64,000 bases of DNA from CBDDGJ01 sp965199285 (GTDB taxonomy: Bacteria > Pseudomonadota > Alphaproteobacteria > RS24), in contig OZ240687.1 in assembly GCA_965199285.1 (NCBI GenBank), forward strand, positions 806,001 to 870,000. Reading direction: 5' to 3'. How positions within the stretch are numbered: the stretch's first letter is position 1; the number at the start of each line of letters is the position of its first letter. Positions 16,238 to 24,610 of this stretch are shown piece by piece. Under the pieces are notes generated by a model. The model was given only the letters and a program-made list of their open reading frames with translations. It had not been told where the DNA came from and did no database searches. A program made the position numbers and the translations under genes.

Positions 16238-17716
16238 ATGCGCATGATGAAACTCATTTTCTTAAGCCTATTAAGTTTTGGGGTGCTAACAGCCTGCGAA
16301 ACAGAAATGGAGATTTATGATCTGGTTATCGCGAATGGCCGTGCGATTGATCCCGAAACCGGATTGGATGCAGTACGCCATATAGGGATACGCGATGGCC
16401 ATATCGATAAAATCAGCACGACACCATTGCTTGGCAAAAAAACGCTGGATGCGAAAGATCGTGTCGTGTCAGCGGGCTTTATTGATGTTCATAATCATTC
16501 CCCAACAAATTTTGCGACCCGCTTTCAAATCTTGGATGGCATCACCACACAACTTGATTTGGAGGCTGGTTCTTATCCGCTAAGCGGTTATGGATTTATG
16601 TTTGAAAAAGGCGCGCTTAATCATTATGGCAGTTCCACAAGCCATCTGGCTGTGCGCCTTAAAGTTATGGAAAATATCGATCATGCCTATCTGTTCACAC
16701 CAGATGGAACGGTACTAAAACCAGGGCTAACCTTTGTACAACAGGCAACGCAAACGCAAATAGAGGCCATGCGTCCCCTTCTCGAAAAAGGTTTAGAAGA
16801 AGGAGGCATAGGCATTGGTCTTTTGCTTGATTATGTTACCCGCGCTGTCTCGGATGATGAGTTGCGGATGATATTTGAGGTCGCGGCAAAATATGACAAG
16901 CCCATCACTGTGCATGTGCGGCGTGGACTGCCAGGTGATATGACAGGTCTATTGGAAATTATCACCCTCGCAGAAGCCACCGGCGCGCCGGTTATGATTT
17001 GCCATATCACCCATAGCGCGATGCACAATATCGGCAACTGGCTGGCTTTAATTGATGCCGCTAATGAGCGCGGGGCACGCATTACGACAGAAACGCTCTC
17101 ATGGGCTGCTGGGGGAACAGCCATTGGTGCGGATGTGTTTGGCCGTAATTGGCAGGAGATTTTCAATATCACCTATAGCGATGTGCAATGGACAGCAACC
17201 GGTGAATGGCTCACCAAAGAAAGCTGGGAACAGTATCGCACACACCAACCCAATGGCATGATTAATCATCATTATGTGAAAGAAGCCTGGATGGAAGAGG
17301 CCTTGCGCTGGCCACAGATGATTATTTCTTCCGATGTTACCCCCGCATTTAATCGCAAGATTATGAGCAACCCCAATTTATCAGGCACATTTAGTCGTCT
17401 ATTGGGGCATTATGTCCGCACGCGGGGCGTGCTTTCTTTAAACGATGCGATTGCCCGCATCACGCTTTATCCAGCGCAATGGTTAGAACCCTATGCCCCG
17501 ATTTTCAAAAATAAAGGGCGCTTACAGGAAGGAAAACATGCCGATATTGTTATCTTTAATCCAGATACCATCGCCGCCCAAGCCGATTATGGCAAACCTT
17601 ATAAGGCAAGCACGGGCATAGATTATGTAATTGTTAGCGGCGTTATTGTCGCCGAACATGGGGCTATCAAAGATCATATCTATCCCGGGCAGCGATTAAC
17701 CACAAAAACTGAATAA
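16238..17716 (+). CDS. Amidohydrolase-superfamily lipoprotein (D-aminoacylase-like)
   Basis: A 492-residue protein with a lipoprotein signal (LTAC, lipidated C20). The amidohydrolase barrel shows DVHNHS (metal ligands), HVRRG, ICHITHS and a late SSDVTPAF aspartate motif, close to N-acyl-D-amino-acid deacylases and dihydroorotase-like enzymes. It should act in the periplasm on an amide or cyclic imide. A GGGAG site precedes the ATG. It is the last gene of the OYE unit. It may act on a conjugated form of the substrate. Confidence 0.8.
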   Translation: MRMMKLIFLSLLSFGVLTACETEMEIYDLVIANGRAIDPETGLDAVRHIGIRDGHIDKISTTPLLGKKTLDAKDRVVSAGFIDVHNHSPTNFATRFQILDGITTQLDLEAGSYPLSGYGFMFEKGALNHYGSSTSHLAVRLKVMENIDHAYLFTPDGTVLKPGLTFVQQATQTQIEAMRPLLEKGLEEGGIGIGLLLDYVTRAVSDDELRMIFEVAAKYDKPITVHVRRGLPGDMTGLLEIITLAEATGAPVMICHITHSAMHNIGNWLALIDAANERGARITTETLSWAAGGTAIGADVFGRNWQEIFNITYSDVQWTATGEWLTKESWEQYRTHQPNGMINHHYVKEAWMEEALRWPQMIISSDVTPAFNRKIMSNPNLSGTFSRLLGHYVRTRGVLSLNDAIARITLYPAQWLEPYAPIFKNKGRLQEGKHADIVIFNPDTIAAQADYGKPYKASTGIDYVIVSGVIVAEHGAIKDHIYPGQRLTTKTE

Positions 17717-17736
17717 TATAAAGTGTAAAGAAAACC

Positions 17737-17813
<77 letters not shown>

Positions 17814-17897
17814 ATAAGCTGCCTGTTATAACGGTTTTTTATGCGAAATAAACCACTAAATCTATTAGCGGTTCCCCCTCCCATGAAGGGGATAGGC

Positions 17898-17984
17898 TGG
17901 TGCCCAGAAGAGGACTTGAACCTCCACGACCTTGCGGTCACTAGCACCTGAAGCTAGCGCGTCTACCAATTCCGCCATCTGGGC
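17898..17984 (-). tRNA. tRNA-Leu (anticodon CAG)
   Basis: An 87-base class II tRNA with a long variable arm. Acceptor GCCCAGA pairs with TCTGGGC, the anticodon loop TTCAGGT gives CAG, the T-arm has GGTTCAAGTCC, and CCA is encoded. It lies 84 bases upstream of tRNA-Arg on the same strand and may share its transcript. Confidence 0.97.
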
Positions 17985-18142
17985 TTTAGGCAAATTCATG
18001 TATAAGCCTTACAAGAAAATGTCAATTCCTTTACGATTTTATAATCTATCTAATGGTGCGTGGATTAAAAACAATATGTGATAGGATTATGGTATAATTT
18101 TTGCTTCCATAGTCGATAAAGTAAATATAAAGGCGAGGGTAA

Positions 18143-19078
18143 ATGCCAATTTCTAAAAAACAAAAAATTGCAATCTTTGGTGGTTCAGGGTTTATCGGAA
18201 CCCATATTATAAAAACATTGCTGCCGACGGGCGCACAGTTGCGCATTATTTCACGGCATCCGAAACGTGTCATATTTTTGGAAACTGAAATGCTGCGCGA
18301 GGGACAAATCGAATTTTTCCAAGCCGATATTTTACATAAGAGCGACATAGACGCAGCGATTGAAGGCTGCGATATGGTGATTAACACGATCGGCATTTTG
18401 TTCGAGCGTGGGGCACAAAAATTCTCTGCCATACAAGCCCAAAGTGCTGCCTATATTGCGCAAACAGCTGCCCGCTTTGGGGTGAAGAAGCTCATCCATA
18501 TTTCGGCGATCGGGGCTGATGATAACAGCCCCTCAGCCTATGCACGCTCAAAGGCGCAAGGCGAAAAAGCGGTTCAAGACTTTTTCGAAAAAGCGATCAT
18601 CTTGCGTCCCTCTCTCGTGATTGGACCGGAGGATGATTTTTTTAATCGGTTCGCACAAATGATAAAATTTGCACCCGCGCTGCCCTTGATTGGCGGCGGG
18701 CAGACCAAATTCCAGCCCGTTTCTGTTTATGATCTGGCGTGCGCTGTAAAAACGGGGTTGGAAAAACCTATTCGGCCAGGCATATATGAAATTGGCGGCG
18801 CGAAAATCTATCGCTTTGAAGAGTTAATGAAAATGCTATTAACCTATACCCAAAAGCGGCGGTTTTTAATACCGCTTCCTTTTCCGGTCGCGCATATCAT
18901 TGCGCAATTTGCACAATTTTTGCCAAGCCCACCCTTAACGCCAGATCAATTACGCTTATTGCGTTATGACAATATTGTAACGAGTGAAAAAACCATTTCT
19001 GATTTCAAAATAATCCCACAATCGATTGAAGAGATTGTACCGCAATATTTATCAAATAGCGTTTCCGAAATGGCTTAA
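18143..19078 (+). CDS. NDUFA9-like NAD(P)-binding protein (atypical SDR)
   Basis: A 311-residue protein with the N-terminal nucleotide motif GGSGFIG (residues 13-19) and the later ISAIGAD, YARSKAQGE and LRPSLVIGPEDDFFNRF stretches typical of the complex I NDUFA9-like family of Alphaproteobacteria. The family is linked to complex I assembly or stability and to quinone/lipid binding. GAGGG precedes the ATG. It stands alone and converges with the methyltransferase gene. Confidence 0.85.
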   Translation: MPISKKQKIAIFGGSGFIGTHIIKTLLPTGAQLRIISRHPKRVIFLETEMLREGQIEFFQADILHKSDIDAAIEGCDMVINTIGILFERGAQKFSAIQAQSAAYIAQTAARFGVKKLIHISAIGADDNSPSAYARSKAQGEKAVQDFFEKAIILRPSLVIGPEDDFFNRFAQMIKFAPALPLIGGGQTKFQPVSVYDLACAVKTGLEKPIRPGIYEIGGAKIYRFEELMKMLLTYTQKRRFLIPLPFPVAHIIAQFAQFLPSPPLTPDQLRLLRYDNIVTSEKTISDFKIIPQSIEEIVPQYLSNSVSEMA

Positions 19079-19094
19079 GCGATAATCTGTTGGC

Positions 19095-19922
19095 TTATGA
19101 AATGCGATCGGCTTTTTCGATAATCGCAAAGCAATAATCGCCCTGCTCATTTTCATATTCATATGTCGCTATTATGTCATCAATCGTACCTCTATTTATA
19201 TCGCGCTCTAATCGCTTAAGGCCGCGCGATAATTCCGCCGGAGAGATAAGGGTACGAAATGGCGACATATTATCTCTAACGGTTTGCGACAAATAAATTT
19301 CGGGGCGATATTTGCCACTATAGAAAAAGAAATCACGGGTTTTAGGCGTGATATAAAACGGTTCCACCGCGCATAAAGTTAACCCCGTTTGTTTGAGGCC
19401 TGCCTCCAGATGGGTAAGTGTTGGCAATTTTTGGGCATCGGCTTTGAGCATTTCCGGGAAATAATGATGCAACCAATAATATTGGGTTTGCGCTGGGGTG
19501 ATGATAAATAAAATGAACCGCCCGCCCGGACATAATAGACGATCAATCGCTCGAAAGGCTTTCGGAATATCGGTAAAATGGTGCAGGGCAAGAACCGAGA
19601 TCGCGCCGTCAAATTGATGATTGTAAAAGGGCGGGGCCTCAGCCACGCCTTGTATCCAGCCAATGCTTGTCGCTTTTTGCTGCGCCTGGCCTAGCATTTG
19701 CGCGGAAGGGTCGAGGCCAACCCATCGCCCCCCATAGGCGCGAAGCGCGATCGTATAATTACCCGTACCGCAACCAATATCCAAATAGCGGGCTTTTGGT
19801 TTGACATTAAGATGGCGAGCCAAGCGCGCTACAATATCTTCATCGGCGGCTCTGGTCGTATCATAGTGATCGCCAATATGGTCATAAAGGGTCACTGTTT
19901 TTCTCATCTTATCAGCAATCAT
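19095..19922 (-). CDS. Class I SAM-dependent methyltransferase
   Basis: A 275-residue protein. The SAM-binding motif I is YLDIGCGTG, followed by VGLDPS (motif II acidic end) and VLALHHF. This is the UbiE/Methyltransf_11-type core with an added C-terminal region. A second in-frame ATG at 19907 is equally possible. Substrate unknown. It converges on the NDUFA9-like gene with a 16-base gap. Confidence 0.85.
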   Translation of the reverse strand: MIADKMRKTVTLYDHIGDHYDTTRAADEDIVARLARHLNVKPKARYLDIGCGTGNYTIALRAYGGRWVGLDPSAQMLGQAQQKATSIGWIQGVAEAPPFYNHQFDGAISVLALHHFTDIPKAFRAIDRLLCPGGRFILFIITPAQTQYYWLHHYFPEMLKADAQKLPTLTHLEAGLKQTGLTLCAVEPFYITPKTRDFFFYSGKYRPEIYLSQTVRDNMSPFRTLISPAELSRGLKRLERDINRGTIDDIIATYEYENEQGDYCFAIIEKADRIS

Positions 19923-20060
19923 TACCTACTGGACACCGAAAGGCAAGCTGATTTTAGAATTTCAATATATCCGCATATTTCTTAAAGATTGATTATTTAT
20001 ATTGAACAATTTATGGTTGTTTACCATAATAATACTCTTCATTTATAGGAAAATTACAAA

Positions 20061-20703
20061 ATGAAAATAGGATTAAAATTAGTAAGCTTGCTACCCACAG
20101 CACTTCTGCTCTTGACCGGATGTAATTCTTATGTGCCAAATCAAATATATGACTTACAGAAAAGCAGTGATACTAAAATTAAACTTGATAAGGAGGGTAG
20201 AATTGATATTAACGCTTTGTTAAATTTAGCAGATAAAGACAGGCCATCAGTGAAGGAATTTACAGCTTATGCCATGAGCTTATCAGATCAATATTGTAAT
20301 TTTCACAAAGCGGGTATTTTTGCAAGTTCTGATGCTTTCAATGTTGGTTTAGGAACTTTATCCATATTATTCTTCCTGCGCTGCTTCTGTAACTACGGAT
20401 AGTGCCAAAGCATCGGTGCTTTCGGCAGTCGGGGCAACGTCAACAGGCGCTGGTGCAATTATTAATGAAGAGGTTTTTGCGGCTCAAATCACTGAAACTA
20501 TAACTAATGCGATCGATAAAAAACGCGCACGCATACGTAAAGAAATTACAAGCATTTGGGGGGGATCTTCATATGAAATGGCTGATGCGATTATTGAGGT
20601 ACAAAACTATCATAATGCTTGCTCACTTATGGCAGGGTTAACTGAAATAGAATCTTCTTTAAACAATCACCCACAAACCCGTCGCCAAATTGATGCTGAA
20701 TGA
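20061..20703 (+). pseudogene. Small lipoprotein gene interrupted by a frameshift
   Basis: The ATG at 20061 starts a lipoprotein (LLTGC, C21) that runs to a stop at 20400-20402 after a switch to an unlikely end (FLRCFCNYG). Directly after, the +1 frame continues from about 20374 (SCAASVTTDSAK) through AVGATSTGAGAIINEE to a stop at 20701-20703. One gene of about 213 residues broken by a single-base insertion (or a two-base deletion) near 20370 explains both parts. A sequencing error would look the same. I do not recognise the family. Confidence 0.65.
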
Positions 20704-20725
20704 TGCGGTGTCAGACTAGCAGATA

Positions 20726-21697
20726 TTATGTTGTGGTTACAAGCGGTATAAATTTGTAGCATAGTTTATCTTTGTCACTTATATTTTCTAAAGCGTCTGC
20801 TTTATCAAGGCTTACTTTCCCCATTGCCGGATCAGAAAAATGACTGCCAATAAGATAATAATCTTGCCCGCTTGCTGCCTCTAAAATCTCGCGGCGGGTG
20901 GTGATGCCAAGCGCGCTATCATCATCCACAATCGCGCCAATATCGGGCGCAAAAATCTGCACCGGATGATGAAAACAATCACCGGTAATCAGCGCTTGTT
21001 CGCCCTTGCTGGTGAGCATAATCGACACATGCCCTTGCGTATGCCCATGCGTTGGCACAAGCTTTACGCCGGCGCAAATATCGGCATTGGTCGGCACAAA
21101 ATCAACCAGACCCGCATCGATAATCGGGGCGATTGATTGGGCATGGATGGAACGGTCAATACCATCATGTAAAATCCGGCTTTTTTCGGCAGGTGTGGCA
21201 TCCACATTGCCGGTTAAGGCAGGACCGCTAATCTTCTCCATAAATGCGGCATATTCTTTTTCCGCAATCAGATAACGCGCATTGGGGAATGTCGGTTGCC
21301 ACACCTTACCATCCCAATATGTGTTCCAGCCAACATGGTCGAGATGCAAATGCGTGCATAACACAATATCAATATCGCTAGGCGCAAAACCAGCCGTATG
21401 AAAGCGGTCGAGAAAATCATATGTTTGCATATGCCACTGTTTGAACGCGGCGAGGTTTTTATCATTACCAATACACGTGTCAATCGCAATGGTCTTATCG
21501 GGGGTTTCGACAATCAGCATCCGAATAACCCCGGTCATCTGCCCTTGTTCATCGACATAATGCGGCCGTAACCAGTCGGCAGCGGCGACAATATCGGGCG
21601 TGGCATCGGGCAAAAGCGCTTCAATGCCGGTCAGCGATTGTTCGGTAATGGCGGTAATGTTCATCGCCCCAATCGGCTTAAATTTTTGATAGTCCAT
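20726..21697 (-). CDS. Metallo-beta-lactamase-fold hydrolase (lactonase-like)
   Basis: A 323-residue MBL protein with THLHLDH (H116, H118, D120, H121), VPTHGHTQGH later and a final D/H pattern of the AHL-lactonase/AttM-like group, which open lactone rings or act on esters. AGAGAGG precedes the ATG. No neighbouring gene points to a substrate. Quorum-quenching is possible but unsupported. Confidence 0.85.
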   Translation of the reverse strand: MDYQKFKPIGAMNITAITEQSLTGIEALLPDATPDIVAAADWLRPHYVDEQGQMTGVIRMLIVETPDKTIAIDTCIGNDKNLAAFKQWHMQTYDFLDRFHTAGFAPSDIDIVLCTHLHLDHVGWNTYWDGKVWQPTFPNARYLIAEKEYAAFMEKISGPALTGNVDATPAEKSRILHDGIDRSIHAQSIAPIIDAGLVDFVPTNADICAGVKLVPTHGHTQGHVSIMLTSKGEQALITGDCFHHPVQIFAPDIGAIVDDDSALGITTRREILEAASGQDYYLIGSHFSDPAMGKVSLDKADALENISDKDKLCYKFIPLVTTT

Positions 21698-21750
21698 CGC
21701 ACCTCTCTTGTTTATATTATGACGCAGTGAAGGATAAATGCAAATTATAA

Positions 21751-22227
21751 ATGACAGCTAAGATAACCATTCGCGCTGCCACGCTAACAGAGTGTGACCC
21801 CCTCACCGCGCTTTGTTTGCGCGCAAAAGCGCATTGGGGATATGATGAAGCATTTATGCGCGCCTGCACCCCCGAACTTACCATTCATCCAGATGCGATA
21901 GATAATATATGGGTTGCCACCCCATTAGACGCATCTACTATTATCGGCATGGTTGAGATTTCAGTTGATGAGGCGTGTTATTTGGAAAAATTATTTATTG
22001 AACCAACCTATATTGGCACAGGGGTGGGGAGATTATTATTTCAACATGCCTGTGCGCGGGCCCGCGCGCAAGTGGCGGCGGAAATGGGGGCGGCGCAAAT
22101 GATTATCGAATCTGACCCGCAAGCGGCAGGGTTTTATGAATCTTGCGGCGCGCAGCGGCAAGGGGAAGTTGCCTCACAATCGATCCAAGGGCGGATCTTG
22201 CCGCGCTATATTTTTAAGATTATCTGA
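21751..22227 (+). CDS. GNAT-family N-acetyltransferase
   Basis: A 158-residue GNAT domain: the central strand LEKLFIEP, the acetyl-CoA loop GTGVGRLLF and the C-terminal AAGFYESCGA helix are clear. Substrate unknown. It is followed by the exported protein at 22260, possibly in the same transcript. Confidence 0.85.
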   Translation: MTAKITIRAATLTECDPLTALCLRAKAHWGYDEAFMRACTPELTIHPDAIDNIWVATPLDASTIIGMVEISVDEACYLEKLFIEPTYIGTGVGRLLFQHACARARAQVAAEMGAAQMIIESDPQAAGFYESCGAQRQGEVASQSIQGRILPRYIFKII

Positions 22228-22259
22228 TGATGTTTTCATCATATTTAAGGAGCAAAATC

Positions 22260-22799
22260 ATGAATCGCATCGCTTATCTGGTTTTTATGATGGGCTTGTG
22301 TTTGCCCATAAGCGTGACCGCGTGGGAAGAGGTAATCCATAAAGGCGAAACCGCCCATAAGCTGGAAGGCAAGAAAATATCCGGGAGAGCCGAAACAAGC
22401 GGTACGCCTTATATTTTAATTAGCGCCAGACAAGATTTACCAGAATTAACCACCGGCAAAAAACTATCCTTTCAAAATATTATTTTTAATTATGGCGATA
22501 ATTATATTTGCGGCATCAAACGCGAAGTGAAAATAAAAATCGATGGGGAATTGGTGCCAGAATATTTGGGGAGAGAACCCGATGCGCCGGACGAATGGCA
22601 TGTGTTCCGCAAGGGTTTTTTACAACATTTTTTCGGCGAGGTTTTGAGCTATGAAAGTTTTTTTACACCCGATAGATCAGCGCCGCGCGATGATTTGGCG
22701 TATCGCTTACGGCATGCCACATCAACCATCCAATTTGAGCGCAAATTTGATAATTGTGGGGATGATGGGATTTTTATCTTCACCCTGCCTCATGATTAA
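22260..22799 (+). CDS. Exported protein of unknown function
   Basis: A 179-residue protein started at the ATG at 22260, which has AAGGAG seven bases upstream. Residues 1-21 form a signal peptide (MNRIAYLVFMMGLCLPIS, cleaved near VTA). The mature part has three cysteines and no motif I recognise. It overlaps the convergent gene at 22796 by 4 bases. Periplasmic location is inferred. Confidence 0.65.
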   Translation: MNRIAYLVFMMGLCLPISVTAWEEVIHKGETAHKLEGKKISGRAETSGTPYILISARQDLPELTTGKKLSFQNIIFNYGDNYICGIKREVKIKIDGELVPEYLGREPDAPDEWHVFRKGFLQHFFGEVLSYESFFTPDRSAPRDDLAYRLRHATSTIQFERKFDNCGDDGIFIFTLPHD

Positions 22800-23167
22800 A
22801 AGAGAGGAATTATAGCCCCTGCATTAAGCGCGGCGATGACAGCAGATAGATACATACCCGGCATGCGGATGAGCATATTATGGCCTTGCAAAATCAGCAT
22901 CATAAACACCAGCGCAACGGCGGCATTGATAAACACAATAAACCATAGCAATTCTATCGCAATGCCATTTAAACCCATATAGAAGCTCGCCAACGCTGAG
23001 CCTAGAAATAAAACTGAGCCGCAATGCCAACCGATGAGGCTTAAGGATTTGCGTAAAGGCGGCAGCGCATCGGTCTGCATAATCGCTTTGACATAACCTT
23101 GCTGGCCTTTAATGGCGTGAAATAAAAAAGAGAAAAGCGATAAACCTGCCGCAATCCATAATAACAT
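22796..23167 (-). CDS. Small four-helix membrane protein
   Basis: A 123-residue protein with four hydrophobic segments (around 1-18, 45-65, 70-92, 100-122) and a GGGGG-type ribosome site before the ATG. It is not a family I can name with certainty. The real length, ribosome site and good hydrophobic pattern support it as a gene. Confidence 0.7.
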   Translation of the reverse strand: MLLWIAAGLSLFSFLFHAIKGQQGYVKAIMQTDALPPLRKSLSLIGWHCGSVLFLGSALASFYMGLNGIAIELLWFIVFINAAVALVFMMLILQGHNMLIRMPGMYLSAVIAALNAGAIIPLF

Positions 23168-23443
23168 TTTATATCCCCCCCCTCAATATTGTGGCTTACA
23201 GCCTATCACCATTTCAATAAAAACAGCAATATGTTTCTGCAATACCCGGTTACCCCCTTACGCACACCAGCTTTTTTAGAAGGATAAGGGCGCGCTAGCT
23301 TTGCTTTTAGCAGGGCAGTTGAAATGTCAGCTTTATCATTTTCACGCCAGACGGTTGCAATATGGCGATTATTATATTTATCTGGTGTTATATCGGTAAG
23401 AGAAAGCGGCGTGCGAATACCCTAACGGGTATCGCTGTTCTTC

Positions 23444-23464
23444 TCGCTCACGACAGCAAGGCTT
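23444..23464 (+). repeat. Dispersed repeat module A, copy 1
   Basis: A 21-base stretch starting TCGCTCACGACAGCAAGG is identical at 46085-46105. Both copies lie in intergenic DNA. It belongs to a repeat-rich patch that runs to 23560. Confidence 0.7.
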
Positions 23465-23486
23465 TGCCTTGCGGCTCCGCGGGGAC

Positions 23487-23527
23487 GGGCGAACTATCGC
23501 CAGGAAACGCAGTCGCACTTCTATTCC
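23487..23527 (+). repeat. Left arm of inverted repeat flanking the nuclease gene
   Basis: GGGCGAACTATCGCC followed by GGAAxCGCAGTCGC and CTTCTATT reappears in reverse complement at 24400-24441 with about four differences. The two arms flank the thermonuclease-family gene at 23835-24335. Confidence 0.75.
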
Positions 23528-23542
23528 CATGCAATCTCTCAG

Positions 23543-23559
23543 TTTTGTTTCTTCTTTGA
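23543..23559 (+). repeat. Dispersed repeat module B, copy 1
   Basis: TTTTGTTTCTTCTTTGA is identical at 46043-46059. In that second locus modules A and B occur in the opposite order, so the modules have been shuffled. Confidence 0.6.
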
Positions 23560-23639
23560 CTTCATATCCTTTTATGATAGTTAGATCGCGGTGCTAGCAA
23601 AATCTTGCACCGGGGGATTACAATCCCTCATCGAAACGT

Positions 23640-23771
23640 GGCTGTGTGACACAGCCATAAATAAGGTCACTCCGATAATTATATGAAAGTGTGTAACGTC
23701 GTTGCTACCTTGTCGGGGTGACGACGCTATAAAATAGGTCACTCGGCTAAAAGCGTCGTGGCTATGCTTTT
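23640..23771 (+). other. Structured tandem non-coding element upstream of the nuclease gene
   Basis: A perfect hairpin GGCTGTG-TGA-CACAGCC (23640-23656) is followed by ATAAATAAGGTCACTCCG (23657-23674). After a second hairpin with arms CGTCGT (23697) and ACGACG (23721), ATAAAATAGGTCACTCGG (23729-23746) repeats the first with 3 changes, a 72-base period. In each unit GTGAC can pair with GTCAC. A last stem AAAGCGT/ATGCTTT (23750-23770) ends in T residues like a terminator. The whole may be a small RNA or a mobile repeat. No protein is supported here; the rest of 23168-23834 holds only repeats. Confidence 0.45.
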
Positions 23772-23834
23772 GTGGTCTTTCTAACATCCCGGCATCAGAA
23801 TTTCTCTGGTGCCGTTTTGCTTCGGGAAGGTGTT

Positions 23835-24335
23835 ATGAAAAATAATATTATAAGTAAAATCAGTCTGCTTATCGTTATAGCTATGTTGGCACTCACATCC
23901 AGCATAGCAAAAGAGATCGGCTTTGCCAGTGACAGGGTAAAGCTTATCAAAGTGATTGATGGTGATAGTTTTATTGCCCGTACAGAAATATGGCCAAAGA
24001 CAGAAATCACTGCTACCATTCGGCTTGCAGGTATAGACACACCAGAGCTAAGGGGTAAATGTACGAAGGAAACAGAGCTTGCCCAAAAAGCCAAAACCTT
24101 CACGAGAGAATGGCTAAGCGTCGCGCCGCTTTCTCTTACCAATATAAAACAAGGCAAATACGCCAATCGCTATATTGCGACAGCCTCTTTATTGGCGCAT
24201 CAACATGATCTCACTTCACTTCGTTTCGCTCGGTTGATGCGGCAGCGTTCTGGTGATACGCAAGATTTATCGGATGCCTTGCTTGCCGCTAAACTGGCGC
24301 AACCCTATCCCCTTAAAAAAAGCTGGTGTGAGTAA
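23835..24335 (+). CDS. Thermonuclease-family (SNase-like) exported protein with in-frame insertion
   Basis: A 166-residue protein started at ATG 23835 (GGGAAGG upstream), with an N-terminal signal peptide or anchor. SNase core motifs are present: VIDGDSF, TIRLAGIDTPE and GKYANR carry the usual Asp, Arg, Glu and second Arg. Between LLAH and DLSDALLAA it has about 20 extra residues coded by a palindromic segment at 24196-24241. It should cut nucleic acids in the periplasm or outside if the insertion is tolerated. The gene is flanked by inverted repeats. Confidence 0.78.
   Translation: MKNNIISKISLLIVIAMLALTSSIAKEIGFASDRVKLIKVIDGDSFIARTEIWPKTEITATIRLAGIDTPELRGKCTKETELAQKAKTFTREWLSVAPLSLTNIKQGKYANRYIATASLLAHQHDLTSLRFARLMRQRSGDTQDLSDALLAAKLAQPYPLKKSWCE
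24196..24241 (+). repeat. Palindromic element inserted in the nuclease reading frame
   Basis: CGCATCAAC (24196-24204) and GTTGATGCG (24233-24241) are perfect 9-base inverted repeats around a 28-base loop, and the frame stays open. The coded residues do not match the SNase family pattern. It resembles in principle the palindromic elements known inside rickettsial genes. Confidence 0.55.
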
Positions 24336-24399
24336 GGGGTAACTGAATAGTGTGAGGGGATAGAATAAGGGCGCGACCGCGCTTTACTGGATGATGCGA

Positions 24400-24441
24400 G
24401 GAAATAGAAGCGCGACTGCGCTTCCGGGCGATAGTTCGCCC
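24400..24441 (-). repeat. Right arm of inverted repeat flanking the nuclease gene
   Basis: Reverse complement of 23487-23527 with about four differences and one extra base. It sits 64 bases after the nuclease stop. Beyond it (24442-24490) GC-rich repeat-like DNA continues. Confidence 0.75.
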
Positions 24442-24521
24442 ACCCACTCCACTAGATAAATGGCGCAGGCGTGCCGAAGGCACTGCCGTGAGGGATATAA
24501 AGCACATGTTTTGATATTGAC

Positions 24522-24556
24522 TCCCATAGTTTCCTATGTTATCCCATAATATCCCA
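24522..24556 (-). promoter_or_regulatory. MraZ operator (four TGGGA-type repeats at 10-bp spacing)
   Basis: On the plus strand TCCCA (24522), TCCTA (24532), TCCCA (24542) and TCCCA (24552) follow at exact 10-base steps; on the minus strand they read TGGGA-N5. MraZ is known to bind TGGGN repeats with 5-base spacers in front of its own gene in Escherichia coli. A TTGATA (24511) and TATGTT (24535) pair with an 18-base spacer overlaps the repeats and may be the dcw promoter. Autorepression of the cluster is the expected role. Confidence 0.85.
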
Positions 24557-24610
24557 TATTTGGAATATTGTAGTAGATGATTATCGATTATGACGTTTGG
24601 GGGGCTGTGA

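Noticed and set aside
18875..19094. Terminator between the NDUFA9-like and methyltransferase genes
   Set aside because: Only a 5-base TAAGC/GCTTA stem without a T run is visible.
23362..23559. 65-codon plus-strand frame before the nuclease gene
   Set aside because: It is made of the dispersed repeat modules and the left arm of the inverted repeat; no ribosome site or family pattern.
23581..23787. 68-codon minus-strand frame in the repeat patch
   Set aside because: It lies across the structured tandem element, has no ribosome site, and its codons follow hairpins rather than a protein pattern.
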